Translations under genes and position numbers: made by a program | NCBI GenBank assembly: GCA_903859215.1 | Contig: CAIOLW010000103.1 | Coordinates: 1 to 41,810 of the forward strand | DNA length: 41,810 bases | From: an uncultured bacterium | GTDB lineage: Bacteria; Krumholzibacteriota; Krumholzibacteriia; LZORAL124-64-63 | Direction: 5' to 3' | The notes under the pieces: model-generated | Databases searched by the model: none | The model's input: only the letters and a program-made list of their open reading frames with translations | What the model was told of the DNA's origin: nothing | Shown here: positions 33,245-41,810 of the stretch, one piece after another | Layout of the letters: each line of letters begins with the position of its first letter | How positions within the stretch are numbered: the stretch's first letter is position 1

Positions 33245-34659
33245 CCGTCGCCTCCCGTTGAGTCGTTGTTGCCGTCGTTGTCGTTGTCGTCCGCCGGGCC
33301 GCCCTGCCGTTGCCGGCGCAGGTGCCACTGGCGGATCCGCTCGATCCGCCCGGCCAGTTCGGCTTCGAAACCGCGCCTGCCGGGGGTGTAGTAGGTGGTG
33401 CTGGCCAGTTCGTCGGGCAGGCAGCCCATGGCGCCCAGGCCGTCCGGCGTGTCGTGAGCGTACACGTACCCGTCGCCGTAGCCCACTTCTTTCATCAGGC
33501 GCGTCGAGGCGTTGCGCAGGTGCATCGGCACCGGCGGGTTGCTGCCCGTGCCCACCTCGGCCGCCGCCGCGCCGTACGCGCGGTAGAGTGCGTTGCTCTT
33601 GGGCGCCAGCGCCAGGTAGACCGCCGCCTGCGCCAGCGCCAGGGCGCCCTCGGGCATGCCCAGCTGGTGGATGGCGTCGCGCGCGGCCAGCGTGCGGCCC
33701 AGGGCGTCGGGGTCGGCCAGGCCGACGTCCTCGCTGGCGAACCGCACCAGCCGCCGCGCCACGTAGAGGGGGTCCTCGCCGGCCTCGAGCATCCGCGCCA
33801 GCCAGTACACCGCCGCCTGCGGGTCGCTGTTGCGCATGCTCTTGTGCAGCGCCGAGATGATGTTGTAGTGCTCCTCGCCGGCCCTGTCGTAGCGCGCGGC
33901 GCGCGTCTGCACCAGGCGGGCGACGGTGGCGGCGTCCAGCGGGCCGGCATCGGCGTCGGGCCCCGCCGCGGCGGCGACGCTCTCGAGCAGGCCCAGCGCG
34001 GCGCGGGCGTCGCCCTCGCTCAGGCGCGCCAGCAGGTCGAGCGCCTCGGGAGCGAAAGCCGGTGAGCCGCCGAGGCCCGGCGCCGCGGTGGCGGCCCGCC
34101 GGAGCAGCGCGCCGACGTCGGCGGCCGACAGCGGGGCCAGCACGAACAGCCGCATGCGCGAGATGAGTGCGCTGTTGACCTCGAAGCTCGGGTTCTCGGT
34201 CGTGGCGCCGATCAGCGTCACGTCGCCGCGCTCGACCCACGGCAGCAGCGCGTCCTGCTGCGCCTTGTTGAAGCGGTGGATCTCGTCCAGGAAGAGGATC
34301 GTGCGGCGGCCGGTGGCGCGCTGCAGGCGGCCCGCCTCGGCCATCACTTCCTTCAGTTCCTTCGAGCCGACCGCGACGGCGCTGAATTCGAGGAACCGTG
34401 CGCCGCCCAGACCGGCCATCAGGCGCGCCAGCGTCGTCTTGCCGCAGCCGGGCGGGCCCCACAGCAGCAGCGACGGCAGCGTGCCGCCGGCCAGAAGGCG
34501 GCGCAGGGGCCCGTCCGGGCCCAGCAGGTGCGGCTGCCCGACGACTTCGTCGAGGTTACGGGGGCGCATGCGGTCGGCCAACGGCGCCGTGGCCGGCGCG
34601 GTCGTGTCCGCGGTGCGCGGGAGCGCGGCGTCGTCGCCGCCGAAGAGATCGCCGTTCAT
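33241..34659 (-). CDS. rarA: Replication-associated recombination protein A, RarA/MgsA (472 aa)
   Basis: RarA is a clamp-loader-like AAA+ ATPase that acts at stalled replication forks. Seen: LADRMRPRNLDEVVGQPHLLG, Walker A GPPGCGKTT (68-76), Walker B ILFLDEIHRF (121-130), LLPWVERGDVTLIGATTENPSFEVN, ALISRMRLFVL, then the C-terminal tetramerisation region with HKSMRNSDPQAAVYWLARML and YAHDTP. The ATG at 34659 with GCAGGAAC upstream is preferred over a longer frame to 34818. The last 20 residues are a low-complexity Asp/Asn/Gly tail coded by a near-repeat of GAC/AAC codons. It overlaps pfkA by four bases. Confidence 0.95.
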   Translation of the reverse strand: MNGDLFGGDDAALPRTADTTAPATAPLADRMRPRNLDEVVGQPHLLGPDGPLRRLLAGGTLPSLLLWGPPGCGKTTLARLMAGLGGARFLEFSAVAVGSKELKEVMAEAGRLQRATGRRTILFLDEIHRFNKAQQDALLPWVERGDVTLIGATTENPSFEVNSALISRMRLFVLAPLSAADVGALLRRAATAAPGLGGSPAFAPEALDLLARLSEGDARAALGLLESVAAAAGPDADAGPLDAATVARLVQTRAARYDRAGEEHYNIISALHKSMRNSDPQAAVYWLARMLEAGEDPLYVARRLVRFASEDVGLADPDALGRTLAARDAIHQLGMPEGALALAQAAVYLALAPKSNALYRAYGAAAAEVGTGSNPPVPMHLRNASTRLMKEVGYGDGYVYAHDTPDGLGAMGCLPDELASTTYYTPGRRGFEAELAGRIERIRQWHLRRQRQGGPADDNDNDGNNDSTGGDG

Positions 34660-34741
34660 GTTCCTGCCTGCGCGCGGCCTGCGTGCGCGTTCACGGGCGG
34701 TCCGGTCCGCTTTCGGACAGCGCTTTCGGGGCGAACCCGGG

Positions 34742-34770
34742 TTGACGGTGCCCGGTCGCGTCGTTAACCT
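34742..34770 (+). promoter_or_regulatory. Candidate promoter of the deoB-cdd-deoA operon
   Basis: TTGACG at 34742-34747 with TAACCT at 34765-34770 (17-bp spacer) lies 40 bases before deoB. A second possible pair is TTAACC at 34764 with TATTCT at 34788 (18-bp spacer). The region lies between divergent rarA and deoB. Confidence 0.4.
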
Positions 34771-34811
34771 GAACCCTCGACACAAGATATTCTTGGTGAA
34801 GGAGACACCGC

Positions 34812-35996
34812 ATGGCAAGGGCCATTCTCATCGTCCTGGACGGGCTCGGCGTCGGGGGCGCCCCCGACGCGGCCGCGTACGGCGACCTCGGCAGCGACAC
34901 CCTGGCGAACATGGCGACGGCCGCCGGCGGGCTGGTGGTGCCGAACCTCGAGGCGCTCGGGCTCGGCAACCTGCACGCCATCAAGGGGGTGGCCCCGGTG
35001 GCGGCCCCGCGTGCGTCATACGGGCGGCTGGTCGAGGTGTCGGCCGGCAAGGACTCGACGACCGGCCACTGGGAGCTGATGGGTGTCGTCACCGAGCACC
35101 CGTTCCCGACGTACCCGGACGGTTTCCCGCAGGACCTGCTCGACGAATTCACCCGCCGCAGCGGCTGGGGCGTCATGGGCAACAAGCCGGCCAGCGGCAC
35201 CGCGATCATCGCCGAGATGGGCGACGAGCACCGCGCCACGCGCAAGCTGATCGTGTACACGTCGGCCGACAGCGTCTTCCAGATCGCGGCGCACGACGAG
35301 GTCTGCGACCTGCAGGAGCTCTACCGGGTGTGCGAGGTCGCGCGCGAGCTGCTGCAGCCGCCGCACCAGGTCAGCCGCGTCATCGCGCGCCCTTTCACCG
35401 GGCCTGCCGGCGCCTACGCGCGCACGCCGATGCGCCACGACTACTCGATCTCCCCGCCGAAGGAACTGCTGCTGCCGGTGCTGCAGCGCGCGGGCGTGCG
35501 CGTGGAATCGATCGGCAAGATCTACGACCTTTACGCGGGCGTGGGCATCGACAAGACATACGCGTCGCGGAACAACGGCGAGGGCATGGCGCGACTGGAC
35601 GAAGTCTATGCCGCCGCCGCCGACGGCACGCTCATCCTGCTGAACCTGGTCGACTTCGACATGCTGTGGGGCCACCGCAACGACCCGGCCGGCATGCGGC
35701 GCGGGCTCGAGGAGTTCGACCGCTGGCTGGGCGGCTTCCTGCCGCGCCTGCGCGCGGGCGACCTGCTGCTGATGACCGCCGACCACGGCAACGACCCGAC
35801 CACGCCGAGCACCGACCACTCGCGCGAGATGGTGCCCATCCTGGCCTGCCTCGGCGGACGCGAGCAGGGGACGGACCTGGGCACGCACGAGGGCTTCATG
35901 GACGTCGCCGCCACGCTCGCCGAATTCTTCGGCGCGGACGGGCCGCGGCGCGGGGCAAGTTTCCTGGCCCGGCTGGGCGACGGGAGTCAGGCATGA
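34812..35996 (+). CDS. deoB: Phosphopentomutase DeoB (394 aa)
   Basis: DeoB converts (deoxy)ribose 1-phosphate to the 5-phosphate, linking nucleoside breakdown to the pentose phosphate pathway and glycolysis. It belongs to the alkaline-phosphatase superfamily with two Mn sites. Seen: ILIVLDGLGVGGAPDA with metal Asp10, GKDSTTGHWELMG with the likely phosphorylated Thr84, RPFTG, SIGKIYDLYAG, NLVDFDMLWGHRND and the metal motifs TADHGNDPTTPSTDHSRE. AAGGAG at 34799-34804 gives ideal spacing to the ATG. The stop overlaps the cdd start (ATGA). Length is typical. Confidence 0.96.
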   Translation: MARAILIVLDGLGVGGAPDAAAYGDLGSDTLANMATAAGGLVVPNLEALGLGNLHAIKGVAPVAAPRASYGRLVEVSAGKDSTTGHWELMGVVTEHPFPTYPDGFPQDLLDEFTRRSGWGVMGNKPASGTAIIAEMGDEHRATRKLIVYTSADSVFQIAAHDEVCDLQELYRVCEVARELLQPPHQVSRVIARPFTGPAGAYARTPMRHDYSISPPKELLLPVLQRAGVRVESIGKIYDLYAGVGIDKTYASRNNGEGMARLDEVYAAAADGTLILLNLVDFDMLWGHRNDPAGMRRGLEEFDRWLGGFLPRLRAGDLLLMTADHGNDPTTPSTDHSREMVPILACLGGREQGTDLGTHEGFMDVAATLAEFFGADGPRRGASFLARLGDGSQA

Positions 35997-36451
35997 ACGA
36001 CCGGCACCGTGAACTCGTCGACGCGGCCTGCGCGCAGAGGCTCCGCAGCTACTCGCCCTACTCGCACTTCCGCGTGGGCGCCGCGCTGCTGGGCAGGAGC
36101 GGCGTCGTGTACCTGGGCACGAACGTGGAGAACGCCAGCTTCGGCCTGTCGATCTGCGCCGAGCGCGCCGCGATCTGCCGCGCCGTGGCCGACGGCGAAC
36201 AGTCCTTCGAGGCCATCGCCATCTGCGCCGACGGCAGCGAGCCCACGCCGCCCTGCGGCGCCTGCCGCCAGGTGCTGCTCGAGTTCGGGCCCGACCTGGT
36301 CGTCTTGATGGCGGGCAACGGCGGCGCCGCCGGTCCGGTGCAGGTCTCCACGGCCGGCGCACTGGTGCCGCTGGCTTTCACGAACTTCAAGGCCAACCTC
36401 GCGGACGAGCACGGCGACGATTCAAACGGGAAGCAGGGTGGCGGGCGATGA
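35993..36451 (+). CDS. cdd: Cytidine deaminase Cdd (152 aa)
   Basis: Cdd deaminates cytidine and deoxycytidine to uridine and deoxyuridine. The small homotetrameric type is indicated by length and motifs: YSPYSHFRVGAALL, GTNVENASFGLSICAERAAI with zinc ligand C55 and catalytic E57, and PPCGACRQVLLEF with zinc ligands C88 and C91. A tail of about 20 charged residues follows the normal core. Both ends overlap neighbours by ATGA, so Cdd, DeoB and DeoA should be made together. Its product uridine or deoxyuridine is the substrate of the next gene's enzyme. Confidence 0.95.
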   Translation: MNDRHRELVDAACAQRLRSYSPYSHFRVGAALLGRSGVVYLGTNVENASFGLSICAERAAICRAVADGEQSFEAIAICADGSEPTPPCGACRQVLLEFGPDLVVLMAGNGGAAGPVQVSTAGALVPLAFTNFKANLADEHGDDSNGKQGGGR

Positions 36452-37764
36452 ACGTGCTGGACATCATCGAGGCGAAGAAGCGCGGCCGCGAACTGGGCGA
36501 GGCCGAGATCAACGACCTGATCGTCGGCTTCACCGCCAATGACGTGCCCGAGTACCAGATGGCCGCCTTCCTGATGGCGGTGTGGTTCCGCGGCATGACG
36601 CCCGCCGAGACGGCGGCCCTGACCGGCGCGATGCTGCGCTCGGGCGACCAGCTGGACACCTCGGTGCTCTCGGGTCCCTCGGCGGACAAGCATTCGACCG
36701 GTGGCGTGGGGGACAAGGTGAGCCTGCTCCTGGCGCCCCTGGCGGCCGCCTGCGGGCTCAAGGTGCCGATGCTGTCCGGGCGCGGCCTGGGCCACACCGG
36801 CGGCACCCTGGACAAGCTGGAGGCCATCCCGGGCTATGACATCCGCCTGGGCAACGAGCCGTTCCTGGGCATCGTCGAGCGCGTCGGCTGCGCCATCATC
36901 GGGCAGGGACCCCGGATCGCCCCGGCCGACGGGCGCATCTACGCCCTGCGCGACGTCACGGGCACCGTCGACTGCGTGCCGCTGATCACCGCCTCGATCA
37001 TGTCGAAGAAGCTGGCCGCCGGCCCGAAGACGATCGTGATCGACCTGAAGACGGGCTCGGGCGCCTTCATGCGCGACCTCGGGCAGGCGCGCGCGCTGGC
37101 CACGGCGCTGGTCGCCGTGGGGCGCAGCTACGGGCGCAACATGGCCGTCGTGTTCTCGGACATGAACCAGCCCCTGGGCGTCGCCATCGGGCACGCCAAC
37201 GAGACGCTGGAGGCCTTCGCGGCGCTGCGCCCGGGCGGGCGGCAGGCCGCGCCGCAGGACCTGGTGCGGCTGACCGAGGAACTGACCGCCGACATGGTGC
37301 GCGTCGCGGGGCTCGCGGCGACGCCGGAGGCCGCGCTGGCGCTCGTCCGCCGGGCCTGGGACGACGGCAGCGCGCTGAAGGTGATGTTCGCGTGGGTGGC
37401 TGCGCAGGGCGGGCGCCTGGACCCGGCGCGGGACGACTTCGGCCTCGACTGCGCGCCGGCCGCCGCCGACCTCCTGGCGCCCCACGACGGCTGGCTGGAA
37501 ACCGTCGACTGCCGCCAGGTGGGCCTGGCGCTGGCCGACCTCGGCGCGGCGCGTCGCAAGGTGGAGGATGCGCTGGACCTCAGCGCGGGCGTGGACTGGC
37601 TGACGCGCGTGGGGCGCCCGGTGCAGAAGGGCGAGCCGCTGGCGCGCATCTTCACGCGCGACCCCGCGCGGGCCGCGGCTGCCGTCGCCCGGCTGGGCTC
37701 GGCGCTCACGATCGGCCGCGAGCCCGTCGCCGAACTGCCACTCATTCTCGGCCGCGTGGAGTAG
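36448..37764 (+). CDS. deoA: Thymidine/pyrimidine-nucleoside phosphorylase (438 aa)
   Basis: The enzyme splits thymidine, deoxyuridine or uridine with phosphate to the base and pentose 1-phosphate. Seen: MNVLDIIEAKKRGRELGEAEI, MAVWFRGMTPAETAALT, the phosphate-binding SADKHSTGGVGDKVSLLLAP, GRGLGHTGGTLDKLEAIPG, SIMSKKLAAG and KTGSGAFMRD. It is a nucleoside phosphorylase of the NP-II family. Whether it is strict for thymidine (DeoA) or broad (Pdp) cannot be told from sequence alone. The ATG overlaps the cdd stop. A short repeat array and a terminator follow. Confidence 0.95.
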   Translation: MNVLDIIEAKKRGRELGEAEINDLIVGFTANDVPEYQMAAFLMAVWFRGMTPAETAALTGAMLRSGDQLDTSVLSGPSADKHSTGGVGDKVSLLLAPLAAACGLKVPMLSGRGLGHTGGTLDKLEAIPGYDIRLGNEPFLGIVERVGCAIIGQGPRIAPADGRIYALRDVTGTVDCVPLITASIMSKKLAAGPKTIVIDLKTGSGAFMRDLGQARALATALVAVGRSYGRNMAVVFSDMNQPLGVAIGHANETLEAFAALRPGGRQAAPQDLVRLTEELTADMVRVAGLAATPEAALALVRRAWDDGSALKVMFAWVAAQGGRLDPARDDFGLDCAPAAADLLAPHDGWLETVDCRQVGLALADLGAARRKVEDALDLSAGVDWLTRVGRPVQKGEPLARIFTRDPARAAAAVARLGSALTIGREPVAELPLILGRVE

Positions 37765-37771
37765 CGCCGGC

Positions 37772-37807
37772 CATCGGGAACATCGGGAACATCGGGATCA
37801 CCGGGAT
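37772..37807 (+). repeat. Tandem 9-bp repeats downstream of deoA
   Basis: Four units in a row: CATCGGGAA (37772), CATCGGGAA (37781), CATCGGGAT (37790) and CACCGGGAT (37799). A degenerate fifth unit, CACCGTCAG, runs into the terminator hairpin. They begin seven bases after the deoA stop. Confidence 0.8.
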
Positions 37808-37817
37808 CACCGTCAGC

Positions 37818-37840
37818 AGGGCCGCCCGCCGGGCGGCCCT
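37818..37840. terminator. Perfect terminator stem-loop between convergent deoA and the PBP gene
   Basis: AGGGCCGCCC at 37818-37827 pairs with GGGCGGCCCT at 37831-37840 over a 3-nt loop. The gap holds nothing else apart from the tandem repeats. No T-run follows on either strand, but placement between two convergent stops supports a bidirectional terminator. Confidence 0.7.
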
Positions 37841-37860
37841 CTGCGTTCCCGGCCGCGGCC

Positions 37861-39996
37861 TCAATGGAACTCGTCGCCGCCCTTGTCCAGCGAGCGGAAG
37901 TCGCGCCCGCCGCCGGCCTGGTCCACCAGCCGGCCCCCATGGACGTTGCACTTGTCCTTCGGGACACTGTTCGCCAGGAAGACCTCGCTCAGCACCGAGT
38001 CGCACCCGGTCAGCGCCAGCCGGCCGGTGCGCATGCAGATCGCGTGGTCGACCACGCCCGTGGCCGGCCGGGTGAACGCCTCGTCGCCCTTGCGGGCGGT
38101 GACCCGCCCCATGAACGACGCCCAGATCGGCAGCGCCATCCGCGCGCCGGTGGCCCCGCGGCCCATCGTCACCGGCTCGTCGAAGCCGACCCACACCCCG
38201 GCGCAGAAGCTGGGCGTGAAGCCGACGAACCACGCGTTCGTGTTGTCGTTCGTCGTGCCGGTCTTGCCGGCGCCCGTGCGCGTGAAGCCGTATTCCCGCG
38301 CGCGCGACGCCGTGCCCTGCGTCAGCGTGCTGGTCAGCAGGCTGGTCATCAGGTAGGCCTCGGCCGGGTCGACCGACGCGTGCGCATTCGGGTGCGCCTC
38401 GAACAGCACCTCGCCGTCCACGGTCTCGACGCGCGTGATCAGGTACTGGTCCATGCGCACGCCCTGGTTGGCGAACGCGCTGTAGGCGTCGACGACCTCG
38501 GCCAGCGTGACCTCGCCCGCGCCCAGGAACAGCGACGGCACCTGCGGCAGGTCCTCGGCGAAGCCCAGCTTGCGCAGGTTGGCCATCACCGGCGGCAGGC
38601 CGAAGTCGAGGAACAGCTTCGCCGTCGGCACGTTCACCGAGTGGCTGAGCGCGAAGCGGACCGTCATCGGGCCGTCGAAACGCTCGGAGTAGTTCTCCGG
38701 CCGCCAGATGCCCGACGCGCCGGTGTCCAGCTCGAACGGCGTGTCCATCAGGATCGTGCTGGGCGTGTAGCCCTTCTCGAGCGCCGTCAGGTAGACGAAC
38801 GGCTTGAAGGTGGAGCCGGGCTGGCGCAGTGCCTGCGTGGACATGTTCCACTTCGAGTCCTCGAACGAGCGGCCGCCCACCATGCCGAGGATGGCGCCGG
38901 TGCGCACGTCCTGCAGCAGCGCGGCGCTCTGCAGGTAGGTGACCTTCGCCGGGCGCTTGCCGGCCGCCACGCGCTTGTCGTACTCGGCGCGCTGCTGGCG
39001 GCGGGGCCGGTCCTTCTCCTCTTCCTGCAGGTGTGATTCGAGCGACTCCTCCATCCAGGACTGGTACTGCGGCACCAGCGTCGTCCACACGCGCAGGCCT
39101 TCGCGGTACAGGCGCTCGGCCCCGTAGTCCTTCTCGAGCTGCTTGCGCACCTCCTCGACGAAATAGGCGGCGAAGCCGGCCGACGCCGCGGCGGCCTCGC
39201 CATCGGCAACCCGCACCTTCGACGCACCGATGGTCTGGGCCTCGGCGCGCGTGAGGTAGCCGGCCGAGATCATGGTCTCGAGCACCGTGGCGCGCCGCCC
39301 GTAGGCGGCATCGAGGTGGCGCAGCGGCGAGAATCGTTCCGGCTGCTGGATCATCCCGGCGATCATCGTGCACTCGGCCGGGCCGAGGTCCCACACGTCG
39401 CGCCCGAAGAACAACCGCGCCGCGGCCTGCACGCCGTACGCGCCCTTGCCCAGGTAGATCTGGTTGAGGTACATCGCGAGGATCTCGTCCTTCGTATAGA
39501 CGGACTCGATCTGCGCGGCGACGATCCACTCGCGGAACTTGCGTGTCAGGCGCTTCTCGCTCGGCAGCAGCTCGGGGAACAGGTTGCGCGCGAGTTGCTG
39601 CGTCAGCGTGCTGCCGCCGGGGCTGGCGTGGGAGGTGAGGTTGATCCAGATGACGCCGACGATGCGCCGCAGGTCGACGCCGTAGTGGCTGTAGAAGCGC
39701 TTGTCCTCGACCGCGACCACCGCGTGCTGCAGCACCAGCGGGATGCGCTCCAGCGGCACGATCGTGCGGTTCTCCGTGTAGAACTCGCGCAGCGTCTCGC
39801 CGCCCGCCGCGTAGATGACCGTCTTCACCGACGGGTCGATCCTGCGCAGCGCATCGACCGGCGGCAGGTCGTGCGCCAGCCAGTTCAGGCCGATGATCGT
39901 CCCCGTCACCGCCACGACGAACAGCGCCACCACAGCCAACAGCAGTCGGCGAACCCAGGGGAGGGGAATCTTCCGTTCGAGCAGTCTCCGCAGCAT
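37861..39996 (-). CDS. mrcA: Class A penicillin-binding protein (PBP1A-type bifunctional peptidoglycan synthase, 711 aa)
   Basis: The enzyme polymerises lipid II and cross-links peptides in the periplasm. ATG 39996 has GGGAGGG just upstream, and the longer open frame to 40704 would run into the rRNA leader. A membrane anchor spans residues 18-38. The glycosyltransferase domain has the catalytic E97 (AVVAVEDKRFYSHYG), GGSTLTQQLARNLF and RKFREWIVA. The transpeptidase domain has S395-xx-K398 (GSTFKPF), the SxN motif S453-V-N455 and K578-T-G (GKTGTTND). A Lys/Arg/Gln-rich insertion (about 321-345) lies at the join of the domains. No partner gene is adjacent. Confidence 0.95.
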   Translation of the reverse strand: MLRRLLERKIPLPWVRRLLLAVVALFVVAVTGTIIGLNWLAHDLPPVDALRRIDPSVKTVIYAAGGETLREFYTENRTIVPLERIPLVLQHAVVAVEDKRFYSHYGVDLRRIVGVIWINLTSHASPGGSTLTQQLARNLFPELLPSEKRLTRKFREWIVAAQIESVYTKDEILAMYLNQIYLGKGAYGVQAAARLFFGRDVWDLGPAECTMIAGMIQQPERFSPLRHLDAAYGRRATVLETMISAGYLTRAEAQTIGASKVRVADGEAAAASAGFAAYFVEEVRKQLEKDYGAERLYREGLRVWTTLVPQYQSWMEESLESHLQEEEKDRPRRQQRAEYDKRVAAGKRPAKVTYLQSAALLQDVRTGAILGMVGGRSFEDSKWNMSTQALRQPGSTFKPFVYLTALEKGYTPSTILMDTPFELDTGASGIWRPENYSERFDGPMTVRFALSHSVNVPTAKLFLDFGLPPVMANLRKLGFAEDLPQVPSLFLGAGEVTLAEVVDAYSAFANQGVRMDQYLITRVETVDGEVLFEAHPNAHASVDPAEAYLMTSLLTSTLTQGTASRAREYGFTRTGAGKTGTTNDNTNAWFVGFTPSFCAGVWVGFDEPVTMGRGATGARMALPIWASFMGRVTARKGDEAFTRPATGVVDHAICMRTGRLALTGCDSVLSEVFLANSVPKDKCNVHGGRLVDQAGGGRDFRSLDKGGDEFH

Positions 39997-40335
39997 GCAC
40001 CCTCCCTGGTCTCCGGCGCCTGCCCCACCGTAGGGCCTGCGGCACTCACAATAACCGGGCGTTGCGGCGCAAGTCCAACCCGCGGTGAAGACACCTGCGG
40101 GAAGTGGGGCGGGAACAGCAGGCCAGGGGAGAGGTCGGCGCACGGGCCGGGCGTTGATCACCGCGAACCCGGCTGGGCGCCCCGGCGGTGTGCCGAAGAG
40201 CGGCCGATTGCCCTCCGGGCGGCGAGATTTCGGTCCCGAAGCGCCTTCCGCCCAAAGCACAAATGGCCGAACTACCTGTTTTGAAGCCCATTTGCGGCAT
40301 CTGTGCCAGTCTCCGAAAAAAAACGCAAAATACTT
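39997..40335. other. Intergenic region between the PBP gene and the rRNA promoters
   Basis: No gene is supported here, and the frames open in it are short and lack ribosome-binding sites. It contains the candidate PBP promoter (40050-40078), a 7-bp inverted repeat CAAATGG/CCATTTG (40260-40266 and 40288-40294), and A-rich DNA from 40316 that leads into the first rRNA promoter. Confidence 0.55.
40050..40078 (-). promoter_or_regulatory. Candidate promoter of the PBP gene
   Basis: On the reverse strand TTGGAC (40078-40073) and GTTATT (40055-40050) are 17 bp apart. This puts the transcription start about 50 bases before the PBP start codon. Match is 4/6 for each box. Confidence 0.4.
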
Positions 40336-40364
40336 TTGACAGGCATCCGATGTGAAACTAACTT
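40336..40364 (+). promoter_or_regulatory. rRNA operon promoter P1 with upstream A-tract
   Basis: TTGACA at 40336-40341, a 17-bp spacer and TAACTT at 40359-40364. It is preceded by an A-run after TCCG (about 40314-40332), which resembles an UP element. About 340 bases lie between it and mature 16S rRNA. Confidence 0.75.
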
Positions 40365-40478
40365 CCGCCCCGTTGCCCGACGCTGCGGTCCGTGACCGCC
40401 CGGGCAACCGCTTCCCTGGACGGCCTTTGCGGCCCACGGGGAAGGGGCTCGGCTCCGAAAAAAAGATCAACTTTCCGG

Positions 40479-40507
40479 TTGACACACTTCGGCGGCTTGA
40501 GTACATT
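40479..40507 (+). promoter_or_regulatory. rRNA operon promoter P2 with upstream A-tract
   Basis: TTGACA at 40479-40484, a 17-bp spacer and TACATT at 40502-40507. A second A-run after TCCG (about 40455-40465) stands at the position expected of an UP element. P1 and P2 are 143 bp apart and share the same upstream motif, as in tandem rRNA promoters. Confidence 0.8.
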
Positions 40508-40510
40508 GTC

Positions 40511-40527
40511 TCCCCCTGCAAGGGGGA
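40511..40527 (+). other. Perfect stem-loop at the start of the rRNA leader
   Basis: TCCCCCT at 40511-40517 and AGGGGGA at 40521-40527 pair over a GCA loop, directly after the P2 -10 box. It would be at the very 5' end of P2 transcripts, where a boxB-like or protective hairpin is plausible. Confidence 0.45.
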
Positions 40528-40552
40528 CCGGCGGCAACGACTGCTCGGTTCA

Positions 40553-40564
40553 GCTCTTTGACAA
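40553..40564 (+). promoter_or_regulatory. boxA antitermination element of the rRNA leader
   Basis: GCTCTTTGACAA closely matches the bacterial boxA (GCTCTTTAACAA in E. coli), which recruits NusB-NusE for processive rRNA transcription. It lies between P2 and the 16S gene, where it is expected. Confidence 0.75.
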
Positions 40565-40700
40565 CGGAATAGCGTGCGATGGCCCGAATGCAATACTGAG
40601 CCGCGCGACTCACTGCAATCCACTTCGGTGGAGTGCGGTTTTTCAGCGGCGAGTTTCAATTGCGCTAAAACAGGAGCGAAGCTTCTGTTGTTATTTTTTG

Positions 40701-40708
<8 letters not shown>
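40557..40708 (+). repeat. Direct repeat of TTTGACAACGGA at boxA and at the 16S 5' end
   Basis: The 12-mer TTTGACAACGGA occurs at 40557-40568, overlapping boxA, and again at 40697-40708, running into the 16S rRNA 5' end. The copies are exactly 140 bp apart and flank the terminator-like hairpin. Confidence 0.75.
40612..40643 (+). terminator. Terminator-like UUCG hairpin inside the rRNA leader
   Basis: The arms 40612-40623 and 40628-40639 pair (TCCAC with GTGGA, then one A-G mismatch and six more pairs including a G-U) around a TTCG tetraloop, and TTTTTC follows. It looks like an intrinsic terminator or a processing stem 49 bases after boxA. Confidence 0.5.

Positions 40709-41810
<1,102 letters not shown>

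Overview
The window is a GC-rich bacterial chromosome segment, almost wholly coding and without recognisable phage, insertion-sequence, tRNA or CRISPR sequence, ending inside a 16S rRNA gene. Three things point loosely to the FCB superphylum or a related uncultured lineage: a secreted subtilase with a FlgD-like C-terminal domain of the kind common there, a bS16 protein with a long Ala/Glu/Lys-rich tail, and the 16S sequence itself. This placement is inference; a 16S database search would decide it.

Layout. (1) 1-1019: the tail of an unknown, possibly outer-membrane protein, then a convergent gene for an exported barrel-like protein. (2) 1433-13244: a long forward run of informational genes: an EF-G paralogue with altered GTPase motifs, yebC, the Holliday-junction set ruvC-ruvA-ruvB, the queuosine pair queA-tgt, yajC, fmt-rsmB, a stand-alone PASTA protein and rpe. 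(3) 13518-18924: the conserved ffh-rpsP-khpA-rimM-trmD-rplS-rnhB-yraN cluster for SRP targeting, ribosome assembly and tRNA m1G37 modification, behind a candidate promoter. (4) 19030-32201: the accessory part: a 1242-residue secreted subtilisin-like protease, a 2030-residue protein I cannot assign (with a degenerate helicase-like P-loop module near its C-terminus), a tryptophanase, a coupled 216-residue unknown protein and a 295-residue membrane-anchored unknown protein. (5) 32285-34659, reverse: pfkA and rarA, overlapping by ATGA. (6) 34812-37764, forward: deoB-cdd-deoA, a pyrimidine-nucleoside salvage/catabolism operon whose genes overlap by ATGA. (7) 37861-39996, reverse: a class A penicillin-binding protein. 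(8) 40336 to the end: an rRNA operon start with two near-consensus promoters, A-tracts, a boxA, a terminator-like leader hairpin and the first 1.1 kb of 16S rRNA.

How the genes work together. Regions 2 and 3 serve translation, DNA repair and protein export and are conventional in content and order. The PASTA protein sits between rsmB and rpe, where Firmicutes carry the PASTA kinase prkC. DeoA and Cdd feed pentose-1-phosphates to DeoB, and the resulting pentose-5-phosphates can enter glycolysis, where PfkA acts. The least explained part is 19-32 kb, above all the 2030-residue protein and the small unknown genes around the tryptophanase.
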